Source of the DNA: an uncultured Sanguibacteroides sp.
GTDB lineage: Bacteria > Bacteroidota > Bacteroidia > Bacteroidales > Marinifilaceae
NCBI RefSeq assembly: GCF_900543425.1
Contig: NZ_UQRQ01000004.1
Location: forward strand, 133,451 to 197,450
DNA: 64,000 nucleotides
Direction: 5' to 3'
Every line of letters begins with the position of its first letter. Position 1 is the first letter of the stretch. The position numbers and the translations under genes are program-made. The notes under the pieces are model-generated. The model was given only the letters and a program-made list of their open reading frames with translations, had not been told where the DNA came from and ran no database searches. Shown here piece after piece: positions 17,003 through 25,410 of this stretch.

Positions 17003-18718
17003 TCAATCATCATGGTTTAACTTCATTTTTTGAATGTATTCTTTGTCTTGCTTTTTCATACCCATGAGATAGTAGTTGACGGGTTTGTCATGATCGTTTA
17101 AGTACATGCGGGGGCGACGCTTGAATTCCGGACTGACCAGAGATAAATCCGGTCTGAAGTAAGAAGTCCGAATGTCTGCTAAGTCCAGTAATGTGTGGAA
17201 AATAGCACTTGTCGAAACCGGGGCGTCGGCGTGCGTAACGGCTTGAGAGTAATGTTCCGGTTTGAGTGTTTTGTAGGACTCGGAAAACCACAGGAAGAAA
17301 GGAATATGTATTTGATAAATGGTAGGGATGGGAGAAGCATGAAGAAATTTCTTCCGGCTGTCATCCAATAGATCTTCTCCGTGGTCCGGTGAGTATAATA
17401 GAGCTGATTCCGCCTGGTTTTCATTCAACAGTTGGATAATGTCGGCCAGGAAATTGTCGGTATAACGAATACTATTGTCGTAAGCATTAATCAATTGTTG
17501 CTTGTATTTGTATTCGATCCCCGATGTATTATCTGGTAAATAAGCGGCGAATTCTGCCGGATATCGTTCCCGGTAGTTAAAATGTGATCCATAGGTATGG
17601 AGTACGATGAAAAGGTTGTCGGGTAAGGAATCGATACATTGCTTAAGTAAGGGAATTAAGGCTTGATCGTAATTGTTTTCGGTGATTAATCCTCCTTCTA
17701 ATGGTAATCGGATTGTTTTATAGATATCCGCTTCGGAGGCGAAATAATCCGTAAAAGAGCGGTTGGGAATTTGATTGGAAAAAAAAGCGGTTTTGAAACC
17801 GACTTCTTTAAAGGCGGTAATAATACTTTTTTGGGTATAAAGAGCCTCGTAATGTTCCGCATCCGCGGCAGAAAGAATTAAAGGAACGCTTTTATGCGTG
17901 GTATTGGATTGGGTGAGAGCGTCTTTATACAATACTAAATTTTCTGTCGCTTTTAAACGGGGATTGGTTTCCCTTTCATACCCCCATAAACTCCAATTTT
18001 TGGCACGGGAAGCTTCTCCGATAACGAGCACGTAAATTTCTCTCTTTTCGGAAACAAGGGAATCCCGGGTAGCATGAAAGGTGAAATTTTTAGAAGTATT
18101 CGGATAGATTTCACTACGATGCCATTTATGAATGGCATATCCCAGGTTATAAAATATATTGGCAGGATAGATATCCGTTTTTACTTCATAGCTGTTGTCC
18201 CGTGATTTTTCAAAAACGATGCCCCCCGACGTTAGTAGGAGTAAAACAATACCTCCTATGATCGTACGTCGGCGAAATACCGCGGGATAGATTACTTTAT
18301 AGTGTACCGACATGGAGGCAATAACAATGGTCGGAATATAAAGTACACAGACCAGAATAATAGCCGGCCATAAGCTATTTAATAGTTCACCCGCTTCGGA
18401 AGCGTTGGTCGTTGGTAAATTCAGAAACATGTCAACGGCGATAACGGATTCTCCGAAAAGATAAAACAGAACCATTTGAAAGGCGTGAAATATCAATAAG
18501 GGAATTAGGATCAGTTGGATTAATCCGGCCCTTTTAAGTAAGGAGAATACGATAAGGTATACTCCTAAAGGGGCAATGATAAGCATAATCCTCCCTAATC
18601 CCGAAAGAGGTTCCGTGAAGATTAAGAAGCAGTTAGGTATCATGTTTAGGATAATGAAAAACCAAAAAACTGCTTTGGGCTTTTTCGTGAAATTGGAAAT
18701 ATGTTTAAAAAGCTTCAT
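17003..18718 (-). CDS. Sulfatase-family phosphoethanolamine transferase-like membrane protein
   Basis: Resembles EptA-type enzymes that add phosphoethanolamine to lipid A or other envelope glycolipids. It is about 571 residues from the ATG at 18718. The N-terminal third has five hydrophobic helices (within about 1-165); the rest is a periplasmic alkaline-phosphatase-fold domain. Metal and nucleophile sites are visible: GEASRAKNWSLWGY, SNTTHKSVPLILS (Thr nucleophile) and SPDHGEDLL with a later FLHASPIPTIY. An ATG 42 bases upstream would overlap the preceding gene further, so it was not used. The neighbouring outer-membrane protein gene overlaps by 14 bases, suggesting coupled expression. Such enzymes can confer polymyxin resistance; not shown here. 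Confidence 0.85.
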   Translation of the reverse strand: MKLFKHISNFTKKPKAVFWFFIILNMIPNCFLIFTEPLSGLGRIMLIIAPLGVYLIVFSLLKRAGLIQLILIPLLIFHAFQMVLFYLFGESVIAVDMFLNLPTTNASEAGELLNSLWPAIILVCVLYIPTIVIASMSVHYKVIYPAVFRRRTIIGGIVLLLLTSGGIVFEKSRDNSYEVKTDIYPANIFYNLGYAIHKWHRSEIYPNTSKNFTFHATRDSLVSEKREIYVLVIGEASRAKNWSLWGYERETNPRLKATENLVLYKDALTQSNTTHKSVPLILSAADAEHYEALYTQKSIITAFKEVGFKTAFFSNQIPNRSFTDYFASEADIYKTIRLPLEGGLITENNYDQALIPLLKQCIDSLPDNLFIVLHTYGSHFNYRERYPAEFAAYLPDNTSGIEYKYKQQLINAYDNSIRYTDNFLADIIQLLNENQAESALLYSPDHGEDLLDDSRKKFLHASPIPTIYQIHIPFFLWFSESYKTLKPEHYSQAVTHADAPVSTSAIFHTLLDLADIRTSYFRPDLSLVSPEFKRRPRMYLNDHDKPVNYYLMGMKKQDKEYIQKMKLNHDD

Positions 18719-19880
18719 TAATATTGAAGTAGAATGCACTCTGTCCTTTACCGAAACCATAATCTAATCTTACGTTAACTCTATTTTTAAATTCCCAACG
18801 ATACCCCAATCCGTAAGAGGGAAGGGTTTGACTCCACTTGAATTTATCCGTTTTCGGAAAAACGTTTCCGGCTCCTCCCCAAACAACAACACCGTGTCGG
18901 TTATAGATTTTTTGCCGGAGTTCAACTTGGGTTTGAACCATATCGTTGTCCCTGTATTGCCCTTCATAATATCCGCGCATTCGATAGGACCCTCCTAATA
19001 GGGCTACCATACTCCATGGGGTATCTCCATAATTGAAGGTACCTTGTATCTCTGAGGCAAGAATACCTCCTTTCCATAGTTTATGGTAATAGCGGAGTTC
19101 GACACTCGTTCTATTGAAATCATAGTCGTTTCCTAAGAATTTAGGAAAGAACTGTTGTTCTAATTTGGCATAAAATCCTTCGCTTGGATTCGGAATAAAA
19201 TCTCTCGAATCATAGGAGGCCACGATCCCGGGACCGAAACAGGAGATACTGCTCTTTTCTCCGTTGAGGAATGAGATATCTTTGAAGTCTTTTCCATTCA
19301 CGTTTCTAAACATCAAGTTCGGTCCCACGTAGGTGTGTTTGGCAACCTTGAATAAGAAGTCCAGTTTGATTTGGTTCTCCAGTCGTTTAAAAGTCGTGCT
19401 GGAATCCCTATAGCCGGCTTCGTATCCGATTCCCCAGTAAGAACTTGGGAAAGAGAAAAAATAGATATTTCCGTCGATTCGAAATTTATCTTTGGGAAAA
19501 ATCGTATTCCCGCGAATACCTAATAGGTAAAATCCGGTTGTGGTGATATCGCCGTAAATAGAAACGTTGGAGGGAGAAATGGATTTATCGGAACGATCCA
19601 ATCGGTATAAACCGGAAGCAACCAATCCGATACCTAATTTTGTATCACTCGAGAAATGGGGTCCTCCGATAATGGAGAAATCAAATTTTTTCTCTTCTTT
19701 CACTTCGTTCGATTCGGCAAAATAACGATAAAAACGCTTGAAAAAATTATCCTTTTTTATTTTCACAGAATCCGGAGTCTCTTTTATGCTGTCCCTTTTT
19801 TCTATTAATCCGTTTGCCCTGCCTTGGAATATACCAAAGCCAAACAGGAGAATAAAGATATATAGTGATCGTTGAATCAT
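18705..19880 (-). CDS. Omp85/D15 surface antigen-type outer membrane barrel protein
   Basis: A 391-residue exported protein: signal peptide at about 1-23 (FILLFGFGIFQGRANG), a short charged linker, then an aromatic-rich beta barrel. It has the D15/bacterial surface antigen signature (VASYDSRDFIPNPSEGFYAKL and RMRGYYEGQYRD, containing the lid-lock RGY) and the C-terminal Phe needed for barrel insertion. POTRA domains are missing, so it is not BamA itself but one of the small Omp85-like proteins common in Bacteroidota. It is followed by the phosphoethanolamine transferase-like gene, suggesting a shared envelope role. Confidence 0.8.
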   Translation of the reverse strand: MIQRSLYIFILLFGFGIFQGRANGLIEKRDSIKETPDSVKIKKDNFFKRFYRYFAESNEVKEEKKFDFSIIGGPHFSSDTKLGIGLVASGLYRLDRSDKSISPSNVSIYGDITTTGFYLLGIRGNTIFPKDKFRIDGNIYFFSFPSSYWGIGYEAGYRDSSTTFKRLENQIKLDFLFKVAKHTYVGPNLMFRNVNGKDFKDISFLNGEKSSISCFGPGIVASYDSRDFIPNPSEGFYAKLEQQFFPKFLGNDYDFNRTSVELRYYHKLWKGGILASEIQGTFNYGDTPWSMVALLGGSYRMRGYYEGQYRDNDMVQTQVELRQKIYNRHGVVVWGGAGNVFPKTDKFKWSQTLPSYGLGYRWEFKNRVNVRLDYGFGKGQSAFYFNINEAF

Positions 19881-19971
19881 ATCTTGTTTTGTTGGAGATA
19901 GTTTGGAATATGGATTTTAATACACTGTTTTAATTCTGTTAGATGATGTACGCAAGATTTATGCCATTTGT

Positions 19972-20679
19972 TCACTTTTTGATGATCATCAAAGAAAAAT
20001 AAGGAAACTCTTTCGTCATGATCTTATCTTTGTCTTGACAATATAGCTCTCCGGTTGTTCCGATATTTTCAAAATAATGAACGTGAAGTGACGGGTTCTT
20101 TGCTATGAAACGGTGAATATTTTCCGTGCATTGTGAAAGCTTCATAATAACAATGACATAGTTTTTCCCTATCAGGCTTTGAAGCTCTTCCGTGGAAACG
20201 GTGCCGGGAAGAACAATTAGTTTTTCTTCCTGTTTCACAACATGGAGACCGGCCAATGCTCCGGCCGCAATAAAAGCCGGAATACCGGCTGATGTGGTAA
20301 TGGGGAGTCCGGCGTTTGATAGTTTTTCAAACAGGTAGTTACCGGAAGAATAGAAACCGGAGTCTCCTTCTGCTGTAATGGATATAATTTCCCCTTTGTT
20401 TATTTTTTCCCGGATTTCCAGGGCTATTTGATCGTAAATCCGATTGGCTTCCGTCCGGTCTTTTGACATAGAGACCGGAAAACAATGGATTCGGGTAGTA
20501 TCTACGGGTAATTCCTGCAAAATGGTTAAAGACCGGGATTTTAAATTACCGTTTTTGTCTACGGTCCCCGGGCAGTATATGCTTGTCGATTCTTGTAAGG
20601 CTTTTAGTGCTTTAATCGTGATTAATTCCGGATCACCCGGTCCTAATGAGACGTTTATGATTTTTCCTGTTATCGCCAT
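19972..20679 (-). CDS. cobI: Precorrin-2 / cobalt-factor II C20-methyltransferase
   Basis: Adds the C20 methyl group from SAM to the cobalt-factor II/precorrin-2 ring, the first methylation after cobalt insertion in the anaerobic route (CbiL). With the start at 20679 it has 235 residues. It shows the tetrapyrrole methylase signatures VSLGPGDPELITIKA, EGDSGFYSSG and TSAGIPAFIAAGA. Nine extra residues from an upstream ATG are probably not used. It stands alone, opposite to the btuFCD riboswitch transcript, while the other ring-modifying enzymes are in the operon at 25.4-31.7 kb. Confidence 0.88.
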   Translation of the reverse strand: MAITGKIINVSLGPGDPELITIKALKALQESTSIYCPGTVDKNGNLKSRSLTILQELPVDTTRIHCFPVSMSKDRTEANRIYDQIALEIREKINKGEIISITAEGDSGFYSSGNYLFEKLSNAGLPITTSAGIPAFIAAGALAGLHVVKQEEKLIVLPGTVSTEELQSLIGKNYVIVIMKLSQCTENIHRFIAKNPSLHVHYFENIGTTGELYCQDKDKIMTKEFPYFSLMIIKK

Positions 20680-20790
20680 ATCTATGATTTTAATCGTAAA
20701 AAGCAAATTTGAATCTCTTTATGATCTCTGGTTCATAAATTTGCGGGGGCAAAAGTCGTAAAAAAAAGAATGTGATCAAAATAATATTTA

Positions 20791-20798
20791 TATCTTTG
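20791..20798 (+). promoter_or_regulatory. -7 promoter element of the btuFCD transcript
   Basis: TATCTTTG fits TAnnTTTG and lies just before the first paired bases of the cobalamin riboswitch. Confidence 0.65.
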
Positions 20799-20800
20799 CA

Positions 20801-20975
20801 TGCGTCTTGGTATTTCCGTAAGGGAAAAGGGAATCCGGTGAAATTCCGGGGCTGTCCCCGCAGCTGTAAAGTCAATCGCTATCTCGCAATGAGGTAGATC
20901 TTTTCGGTACAACCACTGAAATGTGTCTGTTTTGGGAAGGAGAAAAGATGACAAGCCAGAAAACCTGCCAGATAT
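20801..20975 (+). promoter_or_regulatory. Cobalamin riboswitch controlling btuFCD
   Basis: AdoCbl-class aptamer. Visible pieces in order: GGGAATCCGGTGAAATTCCG stem, the conserved GCTGTCCCCGCAGCTGTAA core, CCACTG, GGGAAGG, and the B12 box as AAGCCAGAAAACCTGCC (20953-20969). An alternative P1 end pairs near 20805 and 20970. Downstream an AT palindrome GATTAAATTTAATC and a strong GGAGGAG ribosome-binding site precede btuF, so control is probably on translation initiation. High cobalamin should turn expression down. Confidence 0.93.
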
Positions 20976-21013
20976 GTACGTTGATTAAATTTAATCTTTC
21001 GGAGGAGAAGAAA

Positions 21014-22174
21014 ATGAATACTTTCATGCGGTTATCTTTAGTATTGCTATTATTTGTCGGTTTATTTTCTTGTAAATCAGGAAAACGCCAGGGTAAGACC
21101 GTTTCAGTAGTGTCCGGTATGGAGACGGAAGCAGATACCGTGGGACAGATCCGGTTGAAGTACGCCCAAGGTTTTCGGGTTGAATACCGGAAAGATTATT
21201 TCTTATTGGAGGTACAAGATCCACAGAATAAAAACAGCATCTGTTATCAGTTTGTTTTAAGAAAACGGGGAAGTAATGCCTCTCTTCCCGAGGGGATACC
21301 CGTAATTGATCTTCCGGTCAGACACTTGATCTGTATGACCTCTTTACAATTGTCCAATGTTATTAAATTGGGTGCCATGGATCGGGTAGTCGGAATTACC
21401 AGTACGCGCTATCTTTTTAATAAAACCATGCAGGAACAAGTAGCGGAGGGAAAAACCCGGAAAATCGGCATTGAAGGGAATTTTGATAATGAGGTAATTA
21501 TGAGTATTAATCCGGATTTGATGTTGATTTCTCCTTTCAAACGTGGAGGATATGATGCGGTAAAAGATATAGGTATTCCTTTGGTCCCTCATTTGGGTTA
21601 TAAGGAGATGACTCCTTTGGGACAAGCCGAGTGGATTAAGTTTACCGGTTTATTGTTGGGGATGGAAGAGGATGCGAATCGAATATTTGGTCAGATTGAG
21701 CAGCGATATAATGAATTAAAGCAGTTGGTGAAGGACGTGAAGCGACGCCCGGTTGTTTTTAGTGGAGAGTTGAGGGGAGGCGTATGGTATGCGGTCGGGG
21801 GAAAAAGCTTCCTGGCCCAATTGTTTCATGATGCGGGAGCCGATTATTTTTTAAAAGATGATCCCCGGTCGGGGGGAGTCACCCTTGATTTTGAGACGGT
21901 TTACAATCAGGCCGAGAGTGCCGATTATTGGCGAATCGCGAATAGTTTTGCCGGAGAGTATAGTTATGATGCGTTGAGAGCACAGGATGAACGATATGCA
22001 GACTTTAGAGCGTTCCGGCAGAAGGGGGTGATTTATTGTAATATGAGGGAGAAACCTTTTTACGAGAGTATGCCGGCCGAGCCGGATATTGTTTTGGCTG
22101 ATATGATTAAGGTATTTCATCCGGAGTTGTTGCCTGATTATCAACCGGTATATTATGATTTATTAAAAAAGTAG
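21014..22174 (+). CDS. btuF: Cobalamin ABC transporter substrate-binding lipoprotein
   Basis: Periplasmic binding protein of 386 residues that hands cobalamin to BtuCD. The N-terminus has a lipoprotein signal with lipobox LFSC (Cys20), so it is probably anchored in the inner membrane. A helical-backbone type III binding protein fold is suggested by MDRVVGITSTRYLF, ISPFKRGGYDAVKDIGIPLV and FSGELRGGVWYAVGGKS. The ATG at 21014 follows GGAGGAG; an in-frame ATG at 20921 lies inside the riboswitch and is not used. First gene of btuFCD. The riboswitch favours B12, though a related corrinoid or siderophore cannot be excluded. Confidence 0.88.
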   Translation: MNTFMRLSLVLLLFVGLFSCKSGKRQGKTVSVVSGMETEADTVGQIRLKYAQGFRVEYRKDYFLLEVQDPQNKNSICYQFVLRKRGSNASLPEGIPVIDLPVRHLICMTSLQLSNVIKLGAMDRVVGITSTRYLFNKTMQEQVAEGKTRKIGIEGNFDNEVIMSINPDLMLISPFKRGGYDAVKDIGIPLVPHLGYKEMTPLGQAEWIKFTGLLLGMEEDANRIFGQIEQRYNELKQLVKDVKRRPVVFSGELRGGVWYAVGGKSFLAQLFHDAGADYFLKDDPRSGGVTLDFETVYNQAESADYWRIANSFAGEYSYDALRAQDERYADFRAFRQKGVIYCNMREKPFYESMPAEPDIVLADMIKVFHPELLPDYQPVYYDLLKK

Positions 22175-22178
22175 GAAG

Positions 22179-23219
22179 ATGAACGTACGGAGAAATACGG
22201 TATTGATTTTTTTCATTATAGTATTTATTATCGTCTTTTTGTTGCTGAATCTGGTTTTAGGATCGGTTTCCATTCCTTTTACCTCCGTGTGGAATGTATT
22301 GACAGGAGGAGAGGGAGAACCGGTAGCTTGGCAGAATATCGTATGGAAGTCTCGTTTGCCTCAGGCATTGACGGCATTGGTCGCGGGAGCCGGGTTGTCT
22401 ATTAGCGGATTACAGATGCAAACGATTTTTCGAAACCCTTTGGCTGGTCCTTCTGTATTAGGAATTAGTTCCGGTGCCAGCTTGGGTGTTGCTTTCGTTG
22501 TACTTCTTTCAGGTAATCTCGGTGGGGTAGCTTTGAGTCGTTTAGGATTTATAGGCGAGGTGGCCATGTCCGTTGCTGCCGTGATAGGAGCCTTATCTGT
22601 TATGGCTTTGATCGTTTTTGCTTCAGGAAAGATAAAAGGGAGTGTTACCTTATTGATTATCGGAGTGATGATCGGTTATATTGCCAATGCGATTATAGGG
22701 GTATTGAAATTCTTTAGCGTAGAGGAGGATATCAAAGCTTATGTTATCTGGGGCTTGGGAAGTTTCTCCCGGGTATCGGGTAATCAGATGATGTTGTTTG
22801 TCGGAATTATGGTGGTGATTATTCCTCTTTCATTTTTGTTGATTAAATCCTTGAATTTATTGATGCTGGGGGACGGGTATGCTCGTAATTTAGGATTAAA
22901 TATAAAAAGAGCCCGGGTGGAAGTAATTACTTGTGCCGGAGTTTTAACGGCTATTGTAACAGCTTATTGCGGGCCGATTATTTTTTTGGGTTTAGCGGTT
23001 CCTCATTTGTGTCGGGCTATATTTCAAACTTCGGATCATCGAATGTTGATGCCTGCTTCTATGCTGGTAGGAGCAGCTTTGGCTTTGGCCTGTAATTTGA
23101 TCGCTCGTTTACCTGGGTTTGAAGGGGCTCTTCCGGTCAATTCCGTGACCGCCTTGGTGGGAGCTCCCGTGGTTGCTTCTGTTTTGTTCAGGAAACGAAA
23201 AGGGGATTGGAATGAATAA
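22179..23219 (+). CDS. btuC: Cobalamin ABC transporter permease, FecCD family
   Basis: Inner-membrane permease of 346 residues with about ten helices. The FecCD signature is seen in SRLPQALTALVAGAGLSISGLQMQ split over residues about 50-75, then NPLAGPSVLGISSGASLG and the ATPase-coupling stretch GDGYARNLGLNIKRAR. The end AVPHLCRAIFQTSDHR and NSVTALVGAPVVASVLFRKR are typical. It starts 4 bases after btuF and ends 9 bases before btuD. Confidence 0.92.
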   Translation: MNVRRNTVLIFFIIVFIIVFLLLNLVLGSVSIPFTSVWNVLTGGEGEPVAWQNIVWKSRLPQALTALVAGAGLSISGLQMQTIFRNPLAGPSVLGISSGASLGVAFVVLLSGNLGGVALSRLGFIGEVAMSVAAVIGALSVMALIVFASGKIKGSVTLLIIGVMIGYIANAIIGVLKFFSVEEDIKAYVIWGLGSFSRVSGNQMMLFVGIMVVIIPLSFLLIKSLNLLMLGDGYARNLGLNIKRARVEVITCAGVLTAIVTAYCGPIIFLGLAVPHLCRAIFQTSDHRMLMPASMLVGAALALACNLIARLPGFEGALPVNSVTALVGAPVVASVLFRKRKGDWNE

Positions 23220-23228
23220 GATTTGGTT

Positions 23229-24254
23229 ATGGCATTAAAGGATACGGTAAATATAAGGGGTCTTTCGATTGGTTATAAGACGAAAAGCCATACGAAAATA
23301 GTGGCACAAGATATTTGTACGACTATCTACGGGGGAGAGTTGACTTGTTTGTTGGGTGCCAATGGGGTAGGTAAATCGACGCTTTTACGGACGCTTTCTG
23401 CTTTTCAGCCGAAGTTAGCGGGAGAAATCGAAATTAGAGGAAAAGAGATTGAAAGGTACACCGATAAGGAGTTATCGACGACAATAGGTGTGGTACTCAC
23501 GGAGAAGTGTGATGTCCGGAATATGTTGGCCCGAGAATTGGTTGAAATGGGACGTAGTCCTTATACCGGATTTTGGGGAATGTTGAATAAGGAGGATCGC
23601 CGAATCGTCGAGGAGTCTATCGCCTTGGTCCGAATAGAAAATTTGGCCTCTCGGATGGTACATACCCTAAGTGACGGGGAGCGTCAAAAGGTAATGATTG
23701 CCAAGGCATTGGCACAGCAGACTCCGATTATCTTTTTAGACGAACCTACTGCTTTTCTGGATTTTCCGAGTAAAGTGGAGATCATGCAGTTGCTTCATCG
23801 TTTAACGCGGGAAACCGATAAAACCATTTTTCTCTCTACTCATGATTTGGAGTTAGCTCTGCAAATTGCCGATAAAATCTGGTTAATGGACCGTCTGCAC
23901 GGAATTACGATCGGAACTCCGGAGGATCTGGCTTTAGATGGTCATTTAAGCAATTTTTTTGCTCGCAAAGGAATTGTTTTCGACATGGAGACCGGTCTGT
24001 TCAGAATAGAAAATCAATATACGAGACAGGTTAAACTTATCGGACACGGTCAAAAATACGCTATGGCCCGGAAAGCTTTGCAACGGAACGGCATGCTGGC
24101 AAATCGGAACGTAGAGTCGGATGTTATTGTAGAGACAGGAAATTTGACTACCCGAGGTTTTAAAGTGCATTTCCCTTCTGGAGAAATTGTGTCCGCTCCC
24201 AATATCGAGATATTGCTGAAACGATTGATTGATAATTTTAATTGTAGGCAGTAA
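23229..24254 (+). CDS. btuD: Cobalamin ABC transporter ATP-binding protein with C-terminal extension
   Basis: ATPase of 341 residues that powers BtuC. It has Walker A GANGVGKST, Q-loop region, signature LSDGERQK, Walker B IIFLDEPTAFLD and H-loop STHDLE, all in the first 220 residues. About 90 residues follow the normal end (from NFFARKGIVFDMETG to the C-terminus), more than E. coli BtuD has, and not obviously a known domain. ATG at 23229 is preferred over a TTG two codons upstream. Last gene of the riboswitch-controlled btuFCD unit. Confidence 0.9.
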   Translation: MALKDTVNIRGLSIGYKTKSHTKIVAQDICTTIYGGELTCLLGANGVGKSTLLRTLSAFQPKLAGEIEIRGKEIERYTDKELSTTIGVVLTEKCDVRNMLARELVEMGRSPYTGFWGMLNKEDRRIVEESIALVRIENLASRMVHTLSDGERQKVMIAKALAQQTPIIFLDEPTAFLDFPSKVEIMQLLHRLTRETDKTIFLSTHDLELALQIADKIWLMDRLHGITIGTPEDLALDGHLSNFFARKGIVFDMETGLFRIENQYTRQVKLIGHGQKYAMARKALQRNGMLANRNVESDVIVETGNLTTRGFKVHFPSGEIVSAPNIEILLKRLIDNFNCRQ

Positions 24255-24295
24255 ATTGTAAAACTGTCATTTTAATCCCGTAATCCCTAATTTTT

Positions 24296-25186
24296 TTAAT
24301 TATCGATTGTTTTTCGTTTTTCCTGTAGGACGACAATACTTACGGCGGCGATAATTAATAGGATTCCGATAGCTCCTTGTACCGTAAACCATTCATGAAA
24401 TGCCAATACTCCTATAACAACGGCTGTTAAAGGTTCCATAGCTCCGAATATGGAAGTAAGGGTTGGGCCGATGTGTTGAATAGCTTTAACCAGTGTCATG
24501 TTGGAAATGGCGGTAGCCGGTAATGCCAGGCCTAAAATGTAAAGCCATAGACTTCCGTTGGTCTCTAACCGGACTCCTCCCGTGAAGCAACCACAAATGA
24601 TAAACATAAGAGCCCCGAATGCCATTACATAGCAGGTGAGGACTATCGAATCGATCTGTACGGCACGGCTTTTTCTTACACCGACAATATATCCTCCGTA
24701 GGAGAAGATGGAGATACAGGCGGATATAATTCCGAGAGTAGTATCTCCTTCGTTATGATTGACATTACCGAATGAGAGTAAGACAGCTCCGACGATAGAC
24801 ATGACAATGGCTGAAATGACCCAGCCTGATTTTTTTTCGTGGAAGAAAATCATCATGGCCAAAGCAACGGCTAATGGATACATGAAATGGATTGTGGACG
24901 CTACCCCACTCGATATATTTTGGTAGGCAATGACTAAGCTAAAAGAGGTTACAGCCCGGAACAGGCTCAATAAAAAAACAACACCGAGGTCCTTTTTTCC
25001 TATACAAAAATTGCGTTTAAGAAACAATCCGAACAATATCAGACAAAGAGAGGCTACCCCCCAACGATAAGATAATACTTCAAATGACGAATATCCGGCA
25101 GCTAAAAGTGTCAGAGTAAAAAATGGGGCCAGTCCGAATGTTGAGGAGGCCACGATAGCGTATATAATCCCCTTAATCCTACTCAT
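24296..25186 (-). CDS. EamA/DMT family transporter
   Basis: Inner-membrane protein of 296 residues with ten helices in two EamA repeats (about 5-140 and 150-290). Members export or import small metabolites such as amino acids or nucleotide derivatives. Typical features are RWGVASLCLILFGL, SSGVASTIHFMYPLAVALA and the second-repeat IQHIGPTLTSIFGAMEPLTAV. It converges on btuD and has its own promoter upstream. Its position in the B12 locus might mean a precursor or DMB transport role, but that is only context. Confidence 0.85.
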   Translation of the reverse strand: MSRIKGIIYAIVASSTFGLAPFFTLTLLAAGYSSFEVLSYRWGVASLCLILFGLFLKRNFCIGKKDLGVVFLLSLFRAVTSFSLVIAYQNISSGVASTIHFMYPLAVALAMMIFFHEKKSGWVISAIVMSIVGAVLLSFGNVNHNEGDTTLGIISACISIFSYGGYIVGVRKSRAVQIDSIVLTCYVMAFGALMFIICGCFTGGVRLETNGSLWLYILGLALPATAISNMTLVKAIQHIGPTLTSIFGAMEPLTAVVIGVLAFHEWFTVQGAIGILLIIAAVSIVVLQEKRKTIDN

Positions 25187-25203
25187 ATTTCAAAAATTCG
25201 GCG

Positions 25204-25220
25204 CAAAAGTACCAAACCTA
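25204..25220 (-). promoter_or_regulatory. Overlapping -7 elements upstream of the EamA transporter
   Basis: Two perfect TAnnTTTG matches on the minus strand, TACTTTTG (25204-25211) and TAGGTTTG (25213-25220), lie 18-34 bases before the gene start. Confidence 0.5.
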
Positions 25221-25410
25221 TTTTACATGTGGTTGTTTTTGGGTCAAAAAGATAAAATAATTGCCGATTTTAAATTGTAGATTAAAAAGATTAAGAGATT
25301 GAGATTAAAAATATTTACGATTTCGGATTTTAGATTTACGATTTAAAGAGGACAATATCAGAAATTAATCATAAATCGGAAATCATAAATCAAAAATTAA
25401 TTTACAATTG

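Noticed and set aside
16899..17006. 36-residue N-terminal extension of asd
   Set aside because: It contains a promoter element and unrelated hydrophobic sequence before the normal MKVAVVGATG start.
20921..21013. Upstream in-frame start for btuF
   Set aside because: It lies within the cobalamin riboswitch; the ATG at 21014 follows a strong GGAGGAG site and gives a proper lipoprotein signal.
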